The position numbers and the translations under genes are program-made. The notes beneath the pieces were generated by a model, which was given only the letters and a program-made list of their open reading frames with translations, was not told the DNA's origin and did not search any database. Below are positions 51,845 through 60,030 of a DNA stretch of 64,000 nucleotides, in pieces (position 1 is the first letter of the stretch; the number at the start of each line of letters is the position of its first letter). The stretch comes from Lysobacter capsici. Its GTDB lineage: Bacteria; Pseudomonadota; Gammaproteobacteria; Xanthomonadales; Xanthomonadaceae. The stretch covers positions 1,922,001 to 1,986,000 of the forward strand of contig NZ_CP076103.1 of the NCBI RefSeq assembly GCF_018732085.1. The letters are read 5' to 3'.

Positions 51845-52301
51845 CCGTGCCGACCCGGTAGAAGTAGCGGAACGGCAGCTGCGAAACGCCGTATGGAACA
51901 GGCTCGCCGAGCGTGAAGCCGGATTTCAGTAGCCAGGCTTTCGACACCTCGTTCTCGTCGTCCACGAAGTTGTGCAGGATGGCGAACTGCTCAAGCCACC
52001 CGTCCATGATCCGAGAGGTCTCCGCGAAGAACACCTTCGGGTCTTTCGTGAGGCCGTCGGTTCCCAGCATCCACACCGCAGCGGACATGCCGCCATGGTG
52101 CGAGACGCCGAAGATGCCCTCGGGCACACCGTCGATGACGGCAGTGAACGAGATCGTGGATGCGGCCACTGCGGCGCACAGTGCGTTGTGCGGCGTGTGC
52201 CCGTGCGAGGCAGCGACTTCGAGCACATCGGACAGCCGCATGCGCTCCGCGACCGACTGGATGTCATCGACCGTTGGGGAGCGGTAGGTTACTTCGGTCA
52301 C
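51837..52301 (-). CDS. T7 gp13-like protein (DUF2833, GNAT-like fold)
   Basis: The 154-residue protein with EVTYRSPTVDDIQSVAERMR, FTAVIDGVPEGIFGV, VWMLGTDGLTKDPKVF and YGVSQLPFRYFYR is an acetyltransferase-like fold, as in gp13/DUF2833 of the T7 group, which helps virion core assembly. Start is GTG 52301, overlapping the tubular-protein stop (GTGA). Confidence 0.82.
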   Translation of the reverse strand: MTEVTYRSPTVDDIQSVAERMRLSDVLEVAASHGHTPHNALCAAVAASTISFTAVIDGVPEGIFGVSHHGGMSAAVWMLGTDGLTKDPKVFFAETSRIMDGWLEQFAILHNFVDDENEVSKAWLLKSGFTLGEPVPYGVSQLPFRYFYRVGTGV

Positions 52302-54424
52302 ACTTGGCTCCGGGAAGAGAACAGGGCGCGGTACTGCGCGGACTGCCACCAGCATTGGTAGGGCAGGCGATTGACGAGGGAGATGCGCACCTGGTCCGAT
52401 CGGGACTGCACGGGGAACCGCTGCTCGCCTGAGTGGAACAGCGGGGCATTGAGGCGGAACGTGGAGTCGTTGAGCGTGCGTGCGGTGAACAGGCCGGCGT
52501 GGCTTGCGAGGTACGTCTGCGGATCGGTGGTGCGCCCGCGGGTGGCGACCTCGACCTCGAAGTAGGCGGCGTCCTTGTAGGCGACGGTGATGTCCCGCAC
52601 CTGGAGCCGGCCGACGGTGATGGCTTCGTTGTTTCGATCGCGCAGGTATGGCCTCGTAAGGTCCGCCCGCGTGACGTAGTTCAGGCCCACGGCGAGCTTG
52701 CCCGCGGCCAGGTTGCCCGGGAATCGCAAGGTCATGCCGCCGTTGGCGAGCGAGGCGCCTTGCAGGTCTACCAGCGTGCCGGCGTCCGCCCAGTCGTCCG
52801 TCTTCGCGACCACGACGTTCGTCATGGAGCCGAAGGCGTAGGGCAGGTTCACGTCGGTGTAGTTGCCGAACGGATAGTGCGTCGGCTGGAGCACGGCAAG
52901 GCGGTCCAGCATAAAGCTGTAGTCTTCGGTGAAGTCGCTGTCCGCAGTGGCGAGGCTGAGCGACATGCGCAGCATCTCGATGCCGGTAGCCGACCCGAGC
53001 TTTCGCGCGAGCACGTAGAGGTAGCCGTCGATCACCTTGAGGTGGACGACCTTGCCGACACCTGCGATGTCCCACTTGCACCACGCGGACTGCACCTTAT
53101 CGGTGCCGGCCCAGCGGACGAAGTAAGCGTAGAGCTGGTGCGGCGCGCTTTCCTGCGCCAGCACAACCACATCCGCCTCGGGCGCTCCGGCCATCGCGCG
53201 GACGCGTCCCGGGATGTAGCGGGGGACATGGCTCGTCACGTCAGCGGCGTCGCCGGTGATGCTCACGTCGTCCATGAAGTATTCGCGCAGGATCGCAAAC
53301 GCGGCGGCGTCGGTTACCGAATAGAGCGTGTCGCCGAGCTTCTCCGGCTTCACGTACCGCGAGCACTCGTAGTTCACCAGTGGATCGACCTTCGGCGTCT
53401 TCGGCGTCAGGAAGGGGTCTGCGGTCATCTGGAAGTTGGCGCGGTCGCCGAAGAGGATCAGCGAGGACTCGTAGGAGATCGCATGGCGCAGCGAGGCGAC
53501 GCCATCGGTGTTGACCGCGAAGTCCACGGGATCGGTGTCGAGCAACTGGGTGACCGAGGTGCGCCAGAAGTTGAACGGACGGTCCGTCTCGGACATCGCA
53601 CAGTTCTCCGTCGAGAGGAACCCGACGCGGCTGCGGTGATGGAACACGTCTACGATCTTCTCGCCGACGAAGGATGCCGGGATATTCGTGGCCGCGTCAC
53701 CAGCGAGCCGGCCTTCCCAATCGGGAGCACCGAACGAGAAGTAGAAGCCGTCGCCGTGAACAGGGTCTGGAATTCGCTTGAGCAGGTGCGGCATGGTGCT
53801 GCGATCGAACCGATGCTGGATTCCAGGCCGAGCAACTTCCAGCCACACGCCTACGCCAGCGCGCTGCACGTAGTAGTTGTCGAAGTCGTTGCCGGACGCT
53901 CCGATGATCTCGTAGATCGCGCCGGTGGGAACCTGGACGCTACCGGTGGGCTTCGGCAGGTCGGTGAAGGTCTGGACGGAACCCGTAAGCGCACCGGGGG
54001 AGAGTTCCGTGTCCATCTTGACGACGCGCTCGGTGTTGACGACGAACGTCGTATCGGCCAGCGTCATCGTCTTGAAGACGGACCACGGCTGTAGCGCGGT
54101 CGTGAGGTACTGGAGCGCGTTGCCGGTCGGCACCACGTCGTACTCGTAGCCGGTCATGTGGTTGAACACACGGATGGAGCCGTTGCCGATGACCACCACG
54201 TAGCGCTCGAAGGAGTCACGCACGATGGAGTGGTAGTGCCCCATCGGGTCGAGGTTGTCAGCGAGCACCTTGACGAACTCGGCCGGCGGACGCTTGCCGG
54301 TGCCGAGCGCGGTGTGCAGCCAGGTGTTGATTGCTTCGGTGAGTTGGTTCGGACTGCGGACGGAATCGTCCTGTTGCGATGCGCCACCCAGGAACGACGG
54401 GTAGCGGCCGGTGGTCAATGCCAT
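52298..54424 (-). CDS. Tail tubular protein B, T7 gp12-like
   Basis: The 708-residue protein begins GRYPSFLGGASQQDDSVRSPNQL, hallmark of the gp12 nozzle family, and has the later STENCAMSETDRPFNFWRTSV and LILFGDRANFQM segments. It forms the tail nozzle. Complete length for the family. Confidence 0.93.
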   Translation of the reverse strand: MALTTGRYPSFLGGASQQDDSVRSPNQLTEAINTWLHTALGTGKRPPAEFVKVLADNLDPMGHYHSIVRDSFERYVVVIGNGSIRVFNHMTGYEYDVVPTGNALQYLTTALQPWSVFKTMTLADTTFVVNTERVVKMDTELSPGALTGSVQTFTDLPKPTGSVQVPTGAIYEIIGASGNDFDNYYVQRAGVGVWLEVARPGIQHRFDRSTMPHLLKRIPDPVHGDGFYFSFGAPDWEGRLAGDAATNIPASFVGEKIVDVFHHRSRVGFLSTENCAMSETDRPFNFWRTSVTQLLDTDPVDFAVNTDGVASLRHAISYESSLILFGDRANFQMTADPFLTPKTPKVDPLVNYECSRYVKPEKLGDTLYSVTDAAAFAILREYFMDDVSITGDAADVTSHVPRYIPGRVRAMAGAPEADVVVLAQESAPHQLYAYFVRWAGTDKVQSAWCKWDIAGVGKVVHLKVIDGYLYVLARKLGSATGIEMLRMSLSLATADSDFTEDYSFMLDRLAVLQPTHYPFGNYTDVNLPYAFGSMTNVVVAKTDDWADAGTLVDLQGASLANGGMTLRFPGNLAAGKLAVGLNYVTRADLTRPYLRDRNNEAITVGRLQVRDITVAYKDAAYFEVEVATRGRTTDPQTYLASHAGLFTARTLNDSTFRLNAPLFHSGEQRFPVQSRSDQVRISLVNRLPYQCWWQSAQYRALFSSRSQV

Positions 54425-54427
54425 TGC

Positions 54428-55036
54428 TTAGCTGCGATTCCCGATTGCGGAAGTGTCCGCGTCGTCGTTGATGAAGTTGCGGCCGAGGGCGAACTCGAAG
54501 TCGTCCTGCTCGGACGCGAGGAGCGCGTAGGTGGTGCTCTCGTGCTCTTCGGTGAAATGGTCTTGCGCCTCACTACCAAGCACGTTCTTCTGGAAGATGC
54601 GAGCTGCGCGGATGGCGATGTACCGCCGCGCCGTTTCCGGCAGCAGCTCGTACTCGTAGAACCAGGTCACCTTCGCGACCGGTGGCGACTCGGGGTCGAA
54701 CACGTCGGTTTGATTGCTGAGGTCGTAGAGGAAGTTGTTTCGATGCGTGATGCGCACCGCGCCGCGCCCGAGGGGCGTGACTCGAATGATCTGTGCGACC
54801 AGCGGCACCTTGTTGTCCACGTTGAGCGTGAAGGTGAAGCTGGCGTCTTCGTTGAACCACCAGCCCTTCGACTGCACCTCGCGCGAGATGCCGTGCAGTG
54901 TCCGAATGGCGATGGCCGCGTCGGTGTTGCCGACGGTATCTAGGCTGCTCACGGGCATTTCGCCTATTGCGCCCAGCATCTCGTTTACCGCATCGAGTTC
55001 CGTGGTGAGAACGATCGGGAGTGTCATGTGTTCCAT
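54428..55036 (-). CDS. Tail tubular protein A, T7 gp11-like
   Basis: The 202-residue protein has LDAVNEMLGAIGEMPVSSLD near the start and TLHGISREVQSKGWWFNED, both highly typical of gp11 adaptors that join portal and nozzle. Three nt separate it from the gp12-like gene. Confidence 0.95.
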   Translation of the reverse strand: MEHMTLPIVLTTELDAVNEMLGAIGEMPVSSLDTVGNTDAAIAIRTLHGISREVQSKGWWFNEDASFTFTLNVDNKVPLVAQIIRVTPLGRGAVRITHRNNFLYDLSNQTDVFDPESPPVAKVTWFYEYELLPETARRYIAIRAARIFQKNVLGSEAQDHFTEEHESTTYALLASEQDDFEFALGRNFINDDADTSAIGNRS

Positions 55037-55131
55037 AGGTGGTTGGATTGGCGAATGCGCCCATATAAGCCGCCTCAGCCCGACAGTGCCGGCGTCTCAA
55101 ATTATTGATTAGCGCTTGCTATGCCTTCTAG

Positions 55132-55165
55132 CTAGCAATTGCTAGATGGGTCGGGGCTATTGACA
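55132..55165 (+). promoter_or_regulatory. Palindrome and -35 box before the plus-strand moron
   Basis: A perfect 14-bp palindrome CTAGCAATTGCTAG (55132-55145) contains the same CAATTG core as the integrase-operon operator. A consensus TTGACA lies at 55160-55165 on the plus strand; no good -10 follows at 17 nt. The local sequence is poorer in GC than neighbours. Confidence 0.5.
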
Positions 55166-55187
55166 ATCAAGCCAATGATCAGGCAGC

Positions 55188-55667
55188 ATGGCGCCCATGA
55201 TCACGTACTCGAAGAAGCCTCAGGAGCTCCTGGCGGAGATCGATGGGCAAGTCCAGAAGCTCCGGCATGAACTGACGACCTTGCTTGCGCGACGTGAAAA
55301 GGTTGTTCAGCTCATTGAGCTGTCTAACGAGCTTGGATTGGCCGTAGACCCGAAGCCCCCGCTACCGCTCCCGCCACCGCTCCCGGCGCGGCCCGCGCCG
55401 CTGGTGCAGTTCAGGGATGACTTGGGAAATGTAGTTCCGCATCAAAGCGTTAAAGCCAGTGCCTCGGATCGAGTGGCCAGCTATCTGAGCGACGGTTCTC
55501 GTGAGAAAACAGCCGCGCTTCTCAAAAGGCTGGACAACGAAGGCATCGTCATACGCGGGAAAGACCGCGTTCTGGCCTTGTCCGCAATCCTGTCTAAGGA
55601 CGAGCGGTTCGAGGCGAGTCGAAAACTTGGATGGGCGCTTAAAGGGGCGTTGAAACCAAGCCCGTAA
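55188..55667 (+). CDS. Moron protein with coiled coil, Pro linker and HARE-HTH-like C terminus
   Basis: The 159-residue protein is on the plus strand inside the minus-strand structural operon. Residues 8-48 form a coiled coil (LLAEIDGQVQKLRHELTTLL), 56-72 are Pro-rich, and the C-terminal ~65 residues (DRVASYLSDG, LKRLDNEGIVIRGKDRVLALSAILSKD, ERFEASRKLGWAL) match the pattern of HARE-HTH winged helices (G-I-x-I-x-GK...LS-x-LS...F...G-W-x-L). Probably expressed in the lysogen. A start 9 nt downstream (MITYSKK) is also possible. Confidence 0.75.
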   Translation: MAPMITYSKKPQELLAEIDGQVQKLRHELTTLLARREKVVQLIELSNELGLAVDPKPPLPLPPPLPARPAPLVQFRDDLGNVVPHQSVKASASDRVASYLSDGSREKTAALLKRLDNEGIVIRGKDRVLALSAILSKDERFEASRKLGWALKGALKPSP

Positions 55668-55672
55668 ACGAA

Positions 55673-55706
55673 GAACAGCCCTGGCGTTGCAGCGACAGGG
55701 CTGTTC
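55673..55706 (+). terminator. Hairpin after the moron gene
   Basis: Perfect 11-bp stem GAACAGCCCTG / CAGGGCTGTTC with a 12-nt loop, 5 nt after the stop. The T-tract is poor. Confidence 0.6.
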
Positions 55707-55960
55707 AGTAAGTCAGTGCTGGTTGGAGGCCGGCGCCCGAGCATGGCGGTTCAGACCATGACTAGGAGTTCAGGATAATGCTTAGCTACCACGCCACATT
55801 GTTAATGGTAAGCGTATAACCAAGGCGCCGGGGGCACAAATCTCCGGCGTCTCCAGTATACCTACAGCGTCCTGCCCGTCAATGCCAAGGCCATTTGCAT
55901 CAATGGCGTTGTCATTGGCGGTTATCGCGTTTGAGCCAATCGTCGTCGAGCCTGCCAGGG
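55707..55960. other. Gap between moron and capsid genes
   Basis: No gene with a normal start. A minus-strand frame without ATG or GTG start is open from about 55982 to the TGA at 55752 and encodes a Gly/Ala/Asn-rich stretch (SNAITANDNAIDANGLG). It may be a decayed gene end or chance. Confidence 0.35.
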
Positions 55961-55999
55961 AAAAAAAAAGGGTGCCCCCGGTTTACTGGGGGCACCCTT
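55961..55999 (-). terminator. Rho-independent terminator behind the major capsid gene
   Basis: Stem AGGGTGCCCCC / GGGGGCACCCT followed by nine T residues on the minus strand, 20 nt after the capsid stop. It corresponds in place to the T7 late terminator behind gene 10, which limits but does not block downstream transcription. Confidence 0.92.
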
Positions 56000-56019
56000 G
56001 GGGTGAAACAGGCTGAGCG

Positions 56020-56973
56020 TTACGCGGCCTTGGACAGCTCGATGGCGCCGTCGCCGCGAAGTTCGCCGTGACCCAGCGCGTACTTGGACAGCATCAAGGT
56101 GCCTTGCTTGTTGCCCTGGTACACGTCCTCGACCGACAGGCCGAGCAGCTGGAGCGTGCCAACCGCGGAGCGGTGGAAGATCGTGCCCACGGTGTCCGCG
56201 TAGTTGCCGCGGTACTTCGACAGGACGTTGGTGTCTGCCGTCTCGTTGGTGTTCGGCACGCAGTTGATCTTGGCGATCGGCAGGCGGGCGACCGAAGCGA
56301 TGGTGGCGTCGTTGTAGCTACCCTTCGAGTCGGTGTTGATGTCCTTGTCGATCAAGTCCTTGTTCTCGGTCAGCAGGTAATACTGAGCCGGGCGCAGGGC
56401 GCCGGTGTAGTCGGCCGGGTTGTCGGAGAAGTTCTTCTCGTCGAACACCTGGCGCGCGGTGCGGAACGCCGCGGCGAGGACGGTGGCACTGGTCGCCATG
56501 GTGGTGTTCTTGATGACGGCGCCGCCCGGCTGGCCTTCCACGACCGAGGTCGTGATTCGGGCCGCACGGATCGCGCAGCGCAGCTCGTTCATCATGCGCT
56601 TGCGGGCCAGCTCGTAGCCCTGCTGGCGGGTGTACTCGCCGCGCACGTCGAAGTGATTCATGGCCTCGTCGATGTTCGCGATGAACGCGTCCGAGATCAG
56701 CATCGGGTCGAGCGTCAGGATGCGCTCGTTGTGATCGACGGTCTGACCCAGGATGTCGGTGCCCGGCACGTGGTAACGCGAGCCGATGGTGCCGATGGCC
56801 GGGAACGAGGCCGACTTACCCTGCTCGATGGTTCGGACCATGATCCGACCTTCCAGCTTGTACGCTTCCACGAAGGCCGCATCGACCTCTGCGGTGTAAT
56901 TCTTGATGAACAACGCCCAGTCGTCGCCCGCTTTGTTGATCTGGCCGGGACGCGACGGGATGGAATCTGCCAT
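56020..56973 (-). CDS. Major capsid protein, T7 gp10-like
   Basis: The 317-residue protein has HK97-fold features of the T7 group: FVEAYKLEGRIMVRTIEQGKSASFPAIG (in two blocks), DVRGEYTRQQGYELARKRMMNELRCAIRA and C-terminal VEDVYQGNKQGTLMLSKYALGHGELR. Ends with a strong terminator. No gp10B-like frameshift site is evident before the stop. Confidence 0.93.
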   Translation of the reverse strand: MADSIPSRPGQINKAGDDWALFIKNYTAEVDAAFVEAYKLEGRIMVRTIEQGKSASFPAIGTIGSRYHVPGTDILGQTVDHNERILTLDPMLISDAFIANIDEAMNHFDVRGEYTRQQGYELARKRMMNELRCAIRAARITTSVVEGQPGGAVIKNTTMATSATVLAAAFRTARQVFDEKNFSDNPADYTGALRPAQYYLLTENKDLIDKDINTDSKGSYNDATIASVARLPIAKINCVPNTNETADTNVLSKYRGNYADTVGTIFHRSAVGTLQLLGLSVEDVYQGNKQGTLMLSKYALGHGELRGDGAIELSKAA

Positions 56974-57080
56974 TTAGTTCTCTTGTAGTAGAAGGGATGT
57001 TTGACGCGGGTGCCCGCGGTCTCGCAGGTCTTGGGTTTGGGTCGGAGCGCCGCCGGGGTAGCCGGCGCTCCAGTTGTGGC

Positions 57081-57794
57081 TTAGAACGTGGACGCCATCA
57101 GGCGGGCTTCGTGCGCCTTGCGGTACGCCGGATCGGTGCGGTAACGCGGATCGTTCACCGCGGTTCGCACTTCGGCCTGCGAGGCGTAGCCCGTGACGCC
57201 GTTTGCGGAGCCGGTCTTGCCGTTGAGCAAGGTGGCCTTGCCGGCGTTCATGCGGGCAACCAGGCCGGAGATCGCGAGCTTCGCCTGCGCGGCGTTGCCC
57301 GAGCTGATCGTGGCGTTGAAGGCGTCGATGTCGGCGACGCTGAGGTTCTGGCTGGCCCAGGCGGTCATCGCGGCATAGCCGTCCTTGCCCTTCGTGCCCT
57401 CGTACAGCTGGGTCTCGTAGGAGCTGCGGCGGGCCTTGAGGCCGTCGAGGTAGACATCCTGCGTGGCGCGGTCGAAACCGGCCTTCTCCAGCTTGACCCG
57501 CGACTCTTCACTCAGGTCGCCGGTCTCGGCGAATTCCTTGGTGAAGTCGTCCTGGCTCAGACCGGCCGCGGCGAGCACACTCTTGACGCCCGCGTCGCCT
57601 TCCTCGCCCTTTGGCTTGATCGCCAGGTCGGCGTTCTTGGCAGGTTCGGTGGGCTTCTGGAGCGCCTTGTGCGCGGCGACCAGCTCTTCGACGCTGGCGA
57701 AGCCGGCGTAGTCGGGAGTGGTGTTGCCGCCGTCGGCCGGGGGAGTCGTGGTGCCGTCGTTCGGCGGGGTGTTTCCGGTGTCGGCGGTGGACAT
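57081..57794 (-). CDS. Capsid assembly scaffolding protein, T7 gp9-like
   Basis: The 237-residue acidic protein starts with a disordered Thr/Pro/Gly/Asp region and has the conserved segment LSQDDFTKEFAETGDLSEES followed by YEGTKGKDGYAAMTAWASQNL, characteristic of gp9 scaffolds. Located between portal and capsid as expected. Confidence 0.9.
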   Translation of the reverse strand: MSTADTGNTPPNDGTTTPPADGGNTTPDYAGFASVEELVAAHKALQKPTEPAKNADLAIKPKGEEGDAGVKSVLAAAGLSQDDFTKEFAETGDLSEESRVKLEKAGFDRATQDVYLDGLKARRSSYETQLYEGTKGKDGYAAMTAWASQNLSVADIDAFNATISSGNAAQAKLAISGLVARMNAGKATLLNGKTGSANGVTGYASQAEVRTAVNDPRYRTDPAYRKAHEARLMASTF

Positions 57795-57949
57795 CAGTTA
57801 CGCTCGACCGCGGTGGCGTTGAGCAGCACGGTGCCGTGCGCCAGTTCGGTCTTGACGACGTTGGCCGGCAGTTCCGCCTTCGCGGTCTTGGTCGGCTTCA
57901 CCAGCGTTTCGAGCTTGGCGTCGGCGGTGCTTTCGGTCTTGTCGGTCAT
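57794..57949 (-). CDS. Phage small hypothetical protein, 51 residues
   Basis: Lys/Thr/Glu-rich N terminus (DKTESTADAKLETLVKPTK) and a short beta C terminus (ELAHGTVLLNATAVERN). ATG overlaps the portal stop by 4 nt and its stop overlaps the scaffold ATG by 1 nt (TGATG). Probably virion- or assembly-associated. Confidence 0.6.
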   Translation of the reverse strand: MTDKTESTADAKLETLVKPTKTAKAELPANVVKTELAHGTVLLNATAVERN

Positions 57950-59514
57950 GCGGGGGCCTGTGGTGTGGGTAGTTGGGGCGCCATCGCGTTCGCCATGTTC
58001 GGCGCGGCACGGACGGCGGCTTCTTGCATTGCGGCGCTCTGATCGTTCGCTTCGACGGTCTCGGGATCGAGCACCAGGCCCTTCGTCGAGATGTCCGCTG
58101 CGGCGCCGAGGCGCGACAGCCATTCGCCAGCGTCGATACGGCGCTTGAACTCTTGCTCGCCCAGGACGCCCTTCGCGGTGTCACCGAAGCGGACCAGCTT
58201 CTCGAAGTCGTGGCCGCGGCCGAGTGCGGCGGTGCCCACCGTGATGCGCGGCTTGATGAGGCCCTTCGGCATCTGCGGCACAGAGCCGTCGTTCTGCTTT
58301 CGGGCCAAGATGCGGCGCACGATTGGCGCGAGAATCTCCGGCCCGAGGACCGAGTAGATGCCCGCTCGGTTGTCTTCGAGGACACGGGCGAGGTACTGAA
58401 TCTCTTCCTTGGTCACGCGATCGCCGCTGCGCTGGATCGCGGTGCCGACGCCGAAGACCAGCTCAAGCGCCTTCGCGGTGTCCGCAGCTTCTTGCCGGAC
58501 GAACGCGAGGTCTTGGTACTTGTCGAGCGTGAGCGCTTCGATGTCAGATCGGGTGCCGCGAATCACGGCGCCGGATTCGGCCTTCGTGAACTGCTCGACC
58601 TTGAGGGTCGAGTTCGGCTTGAGCATCCACAGAATCTTCGCGGCTGCTGCGGCGGCCTTGCGGATCGACTTGCGGAGCGCTTCGAGCGTCTCGAATTCGC
58701 CGCGGAAGTCCTCGATCAAGCCGCGCCCATAGTCGTCGCCGGGGGACCGCGGGAATGCCATGGTGATCCACGGGCACGCGTCGATGGGATACTGGCCTTC
58801 TGAGTCGGGGACCATCACGCCTTCGACTTCCTGATACACGAGCCAGTTCGCGTTCTGCTCGTCGCGGTAGATGCGGGTATACAGCTCCACGTCTTCGGAG
58901 AGCTTCTTGATTCGCTCGGTTTCCGACACGCCCTGCATGATCTGATTGCGGACCGGCTCGGGGAGAACCTGCGGCGCGATCATGTCGAGGGTGACCATCT
59001 CCAGGATGGTTCCGAGGCCGTCCCGATCGACAACGTAGGACGTGAGCGGGTAGAGCTTCGACGGGCCTGCGTCCGGGATGTAGAGGGTGCAGTTGCCGCA
59101 GTAGACGCCGTGCTTGAGGCCCTCGGCGAGGGTGGAGCGGACGGCTGCTTCGGTCTCGATCTCGTCCATGACGGATCGCTCGACCTCAGACAGCGCCGTC
59201 TCCAGTTCGCCCTTCTGGATGCCGGCCTCGTCCATCAAGTTTTGAGCGACGGCCAGATCGGGCGCCATCTTGAACGGGGTAATGGCGACCGGCAGCATCG
59301 CAAGGAGCAGCTGGGACGCTTGAGCGTTGACGCAGCGCGCTCCGGTGCCCTGGACGGGCGTCACGTAGCTGGACTTCTTCTGCTGCGGATCGGTGAAGAG
59401 CGCGGGAATCGTGACGGCCGCGCAGCGCTTGGCGCGCGACTCGGCGTCTTGGCGCTTGGGTTTGAGGGTGGTGTAGCGTTCTTTCGCGGAAACGAAGCCT
59501 TGCGACTCAGCCAC
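57946..59514 (-). CDS. Portal (head-tail connector) protein, T7 gp8-like
   Basis: The 522-residue protein has T7-group portal segments: RCAAVTIPALFTDP, GARCVNAQASQLLLAMLP, VFGVGTAIQRSGDRVTKEEIQYLARVLEDN in blocks, and a Pro/Ala-rich C terminus. GTG start at 59514 within the end of the gp7.3-like gene. Complete length. Confidence 0.93.
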   Translation of the reverse strand: MAESQGFVSAKERYTTLKPKRQDAESRAKRCAAVTIPALFTDPQQKKSSYVTPVQGTGARCVNAQASQLLLAMLPVAITPFKMAPDLAVAQNLMDEAGIQKGELETALSEVERSVMDEIETEAAVRSTLAEGLKHGVYCGNCTLYIPDAGPSKLYPLTSYVVDRDGLGTILEMVTLDMIAPQVLPEPVRNQIMQGVSETERIKKLSEDVELYTRIYRDEQNANWLVYQEVEGVMVPDSEGQYPIDACPWITMAFPRSPGDDYGRGLIEDFRGEFETLEALRKSIRKAAAAAAKILWMLKPNSTLKVEQFTKAESGAVIRGTRSDIEALTLDKYQDLAFVRQEAADTAKALELVFGVGTAIQRSGDRVTKEEIQYLARVLEDNRAGIYSVLGPEILAPIVRRILARKQNDGSVPQMPKGLIKPRITVGTAALGRGHDFEKLVRFGDTAKGVLGEQEFKRRIDAGEWLSRLGAAADISTKGLVLDPETVEANDQSAAMQEAAVRAAPNMANAMAPQLPTPQAPA

Positions 59515-59674
59515 GCGGGATCGTCAGACCGGCGTACTGCTGCGGGGAGTTGAGATCCAGCCGCATGTCGCCTTTCTTGCGCTTGGCAGCGGCCTGGTTG
59601 GACGCCTCGCCGTCGCGGCGGGTGATGAGCAGGTCAGGCGTCGGGGTCGCCTTGGCCTTCGGGGTGCTGCACAT
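59507..59674 (-). CDS. gp7.3-like small virion protein, 55 residues
   Basis: The Lys/Thr-rich start (CSTPKAKATPTPDLLITRRDG) and the end MRLDLNSPQQYAGLTIPRG recall the C terminus of gp7.3-type tail proteins, which lie just before the portal gene. ATG overlaps the upstream stop by 1 nt (TGATG). Confidence 0.55.
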   Translation of the reverse strand: MCSTPKAKATPTPDLLITRRDGEASNQAAAKRKKGDMRLDLNSPQQYAGLTIPRG

Positions 59675-59862
59675 CAGCTACGACCTTCGCGGGATGCTTC
59701 GAGGTCGAGCCGACGCCGAGTGAGCAGGAGCAATACCAGGCGCCGTTCCCCCGATTTCAGCAGGAACTCGTCGCGATCCTGGCCGGGGTCGTAGATGACC
59801 TCGGGGTACTGCTCGGCCAGTTGGTCGATCAGTTCATCGGCGGTGAGGGGAATGGATTCCAA
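59674..59862 (-). CDS. Phage small hypothetical protein, 62 residues
   Basis: TTG start at 59862 with an excellent ribosome site AAGGAG 4 nt upstream, which decides the start. Acidic N-terminal half (ELIDQLAEQYPEVIYDPGQDRDEFLL), basic C-terminal half. In the position of T7 genes 6.5-6.7. Function unknown. Confidence 0.6.
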   Translation of the reverse strand: MESIPLTADELIDQLAEQYPEVIYDPGQDRDEFLLKSGERRLVLLLLTRRRLDLEASREGRS

Positions 59863-59870
59863 GGTTCTCC

Positions 59871-60030
59871 TTAGGTGTAACTAGAATGGGGAACCCTTCG
59901 GGTTCCCCTCTAGAGCCACTGTTTTATTCGGACCGGCAGCGCCACCACGCAGGCGGGCACTGAGGTTCACTTTAGGTGTAACTAGAACGGGGAAGCCTAC
60001 GGCTTCCCCTCTAGAACCACCGTTATATTC
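59871..60030. repeat. Two 60-bp hairpin elements spaced by exactly 100 bp
   Basis: Copies at 59871-59930 and 59971-60030 share TTAGGTGTAACTAGAA, a 9-bp stem (GGGGAACCC or GGGGAAGCC with its complement, 3-nt loop) and TCTAGA-CCAC-GTT. The stems differ by compensated changes, so structure is conserved. On the plus strand TTTAGGTGTAACTAGAA resembles the SP6 promoter (ATTTAGGTGACACTATAGAA). They may be phage promoters, RNase III sites or terminators between dNMP kinase and structural genes. A 66-codon frame through them is spurious. Confidence 0.75.
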
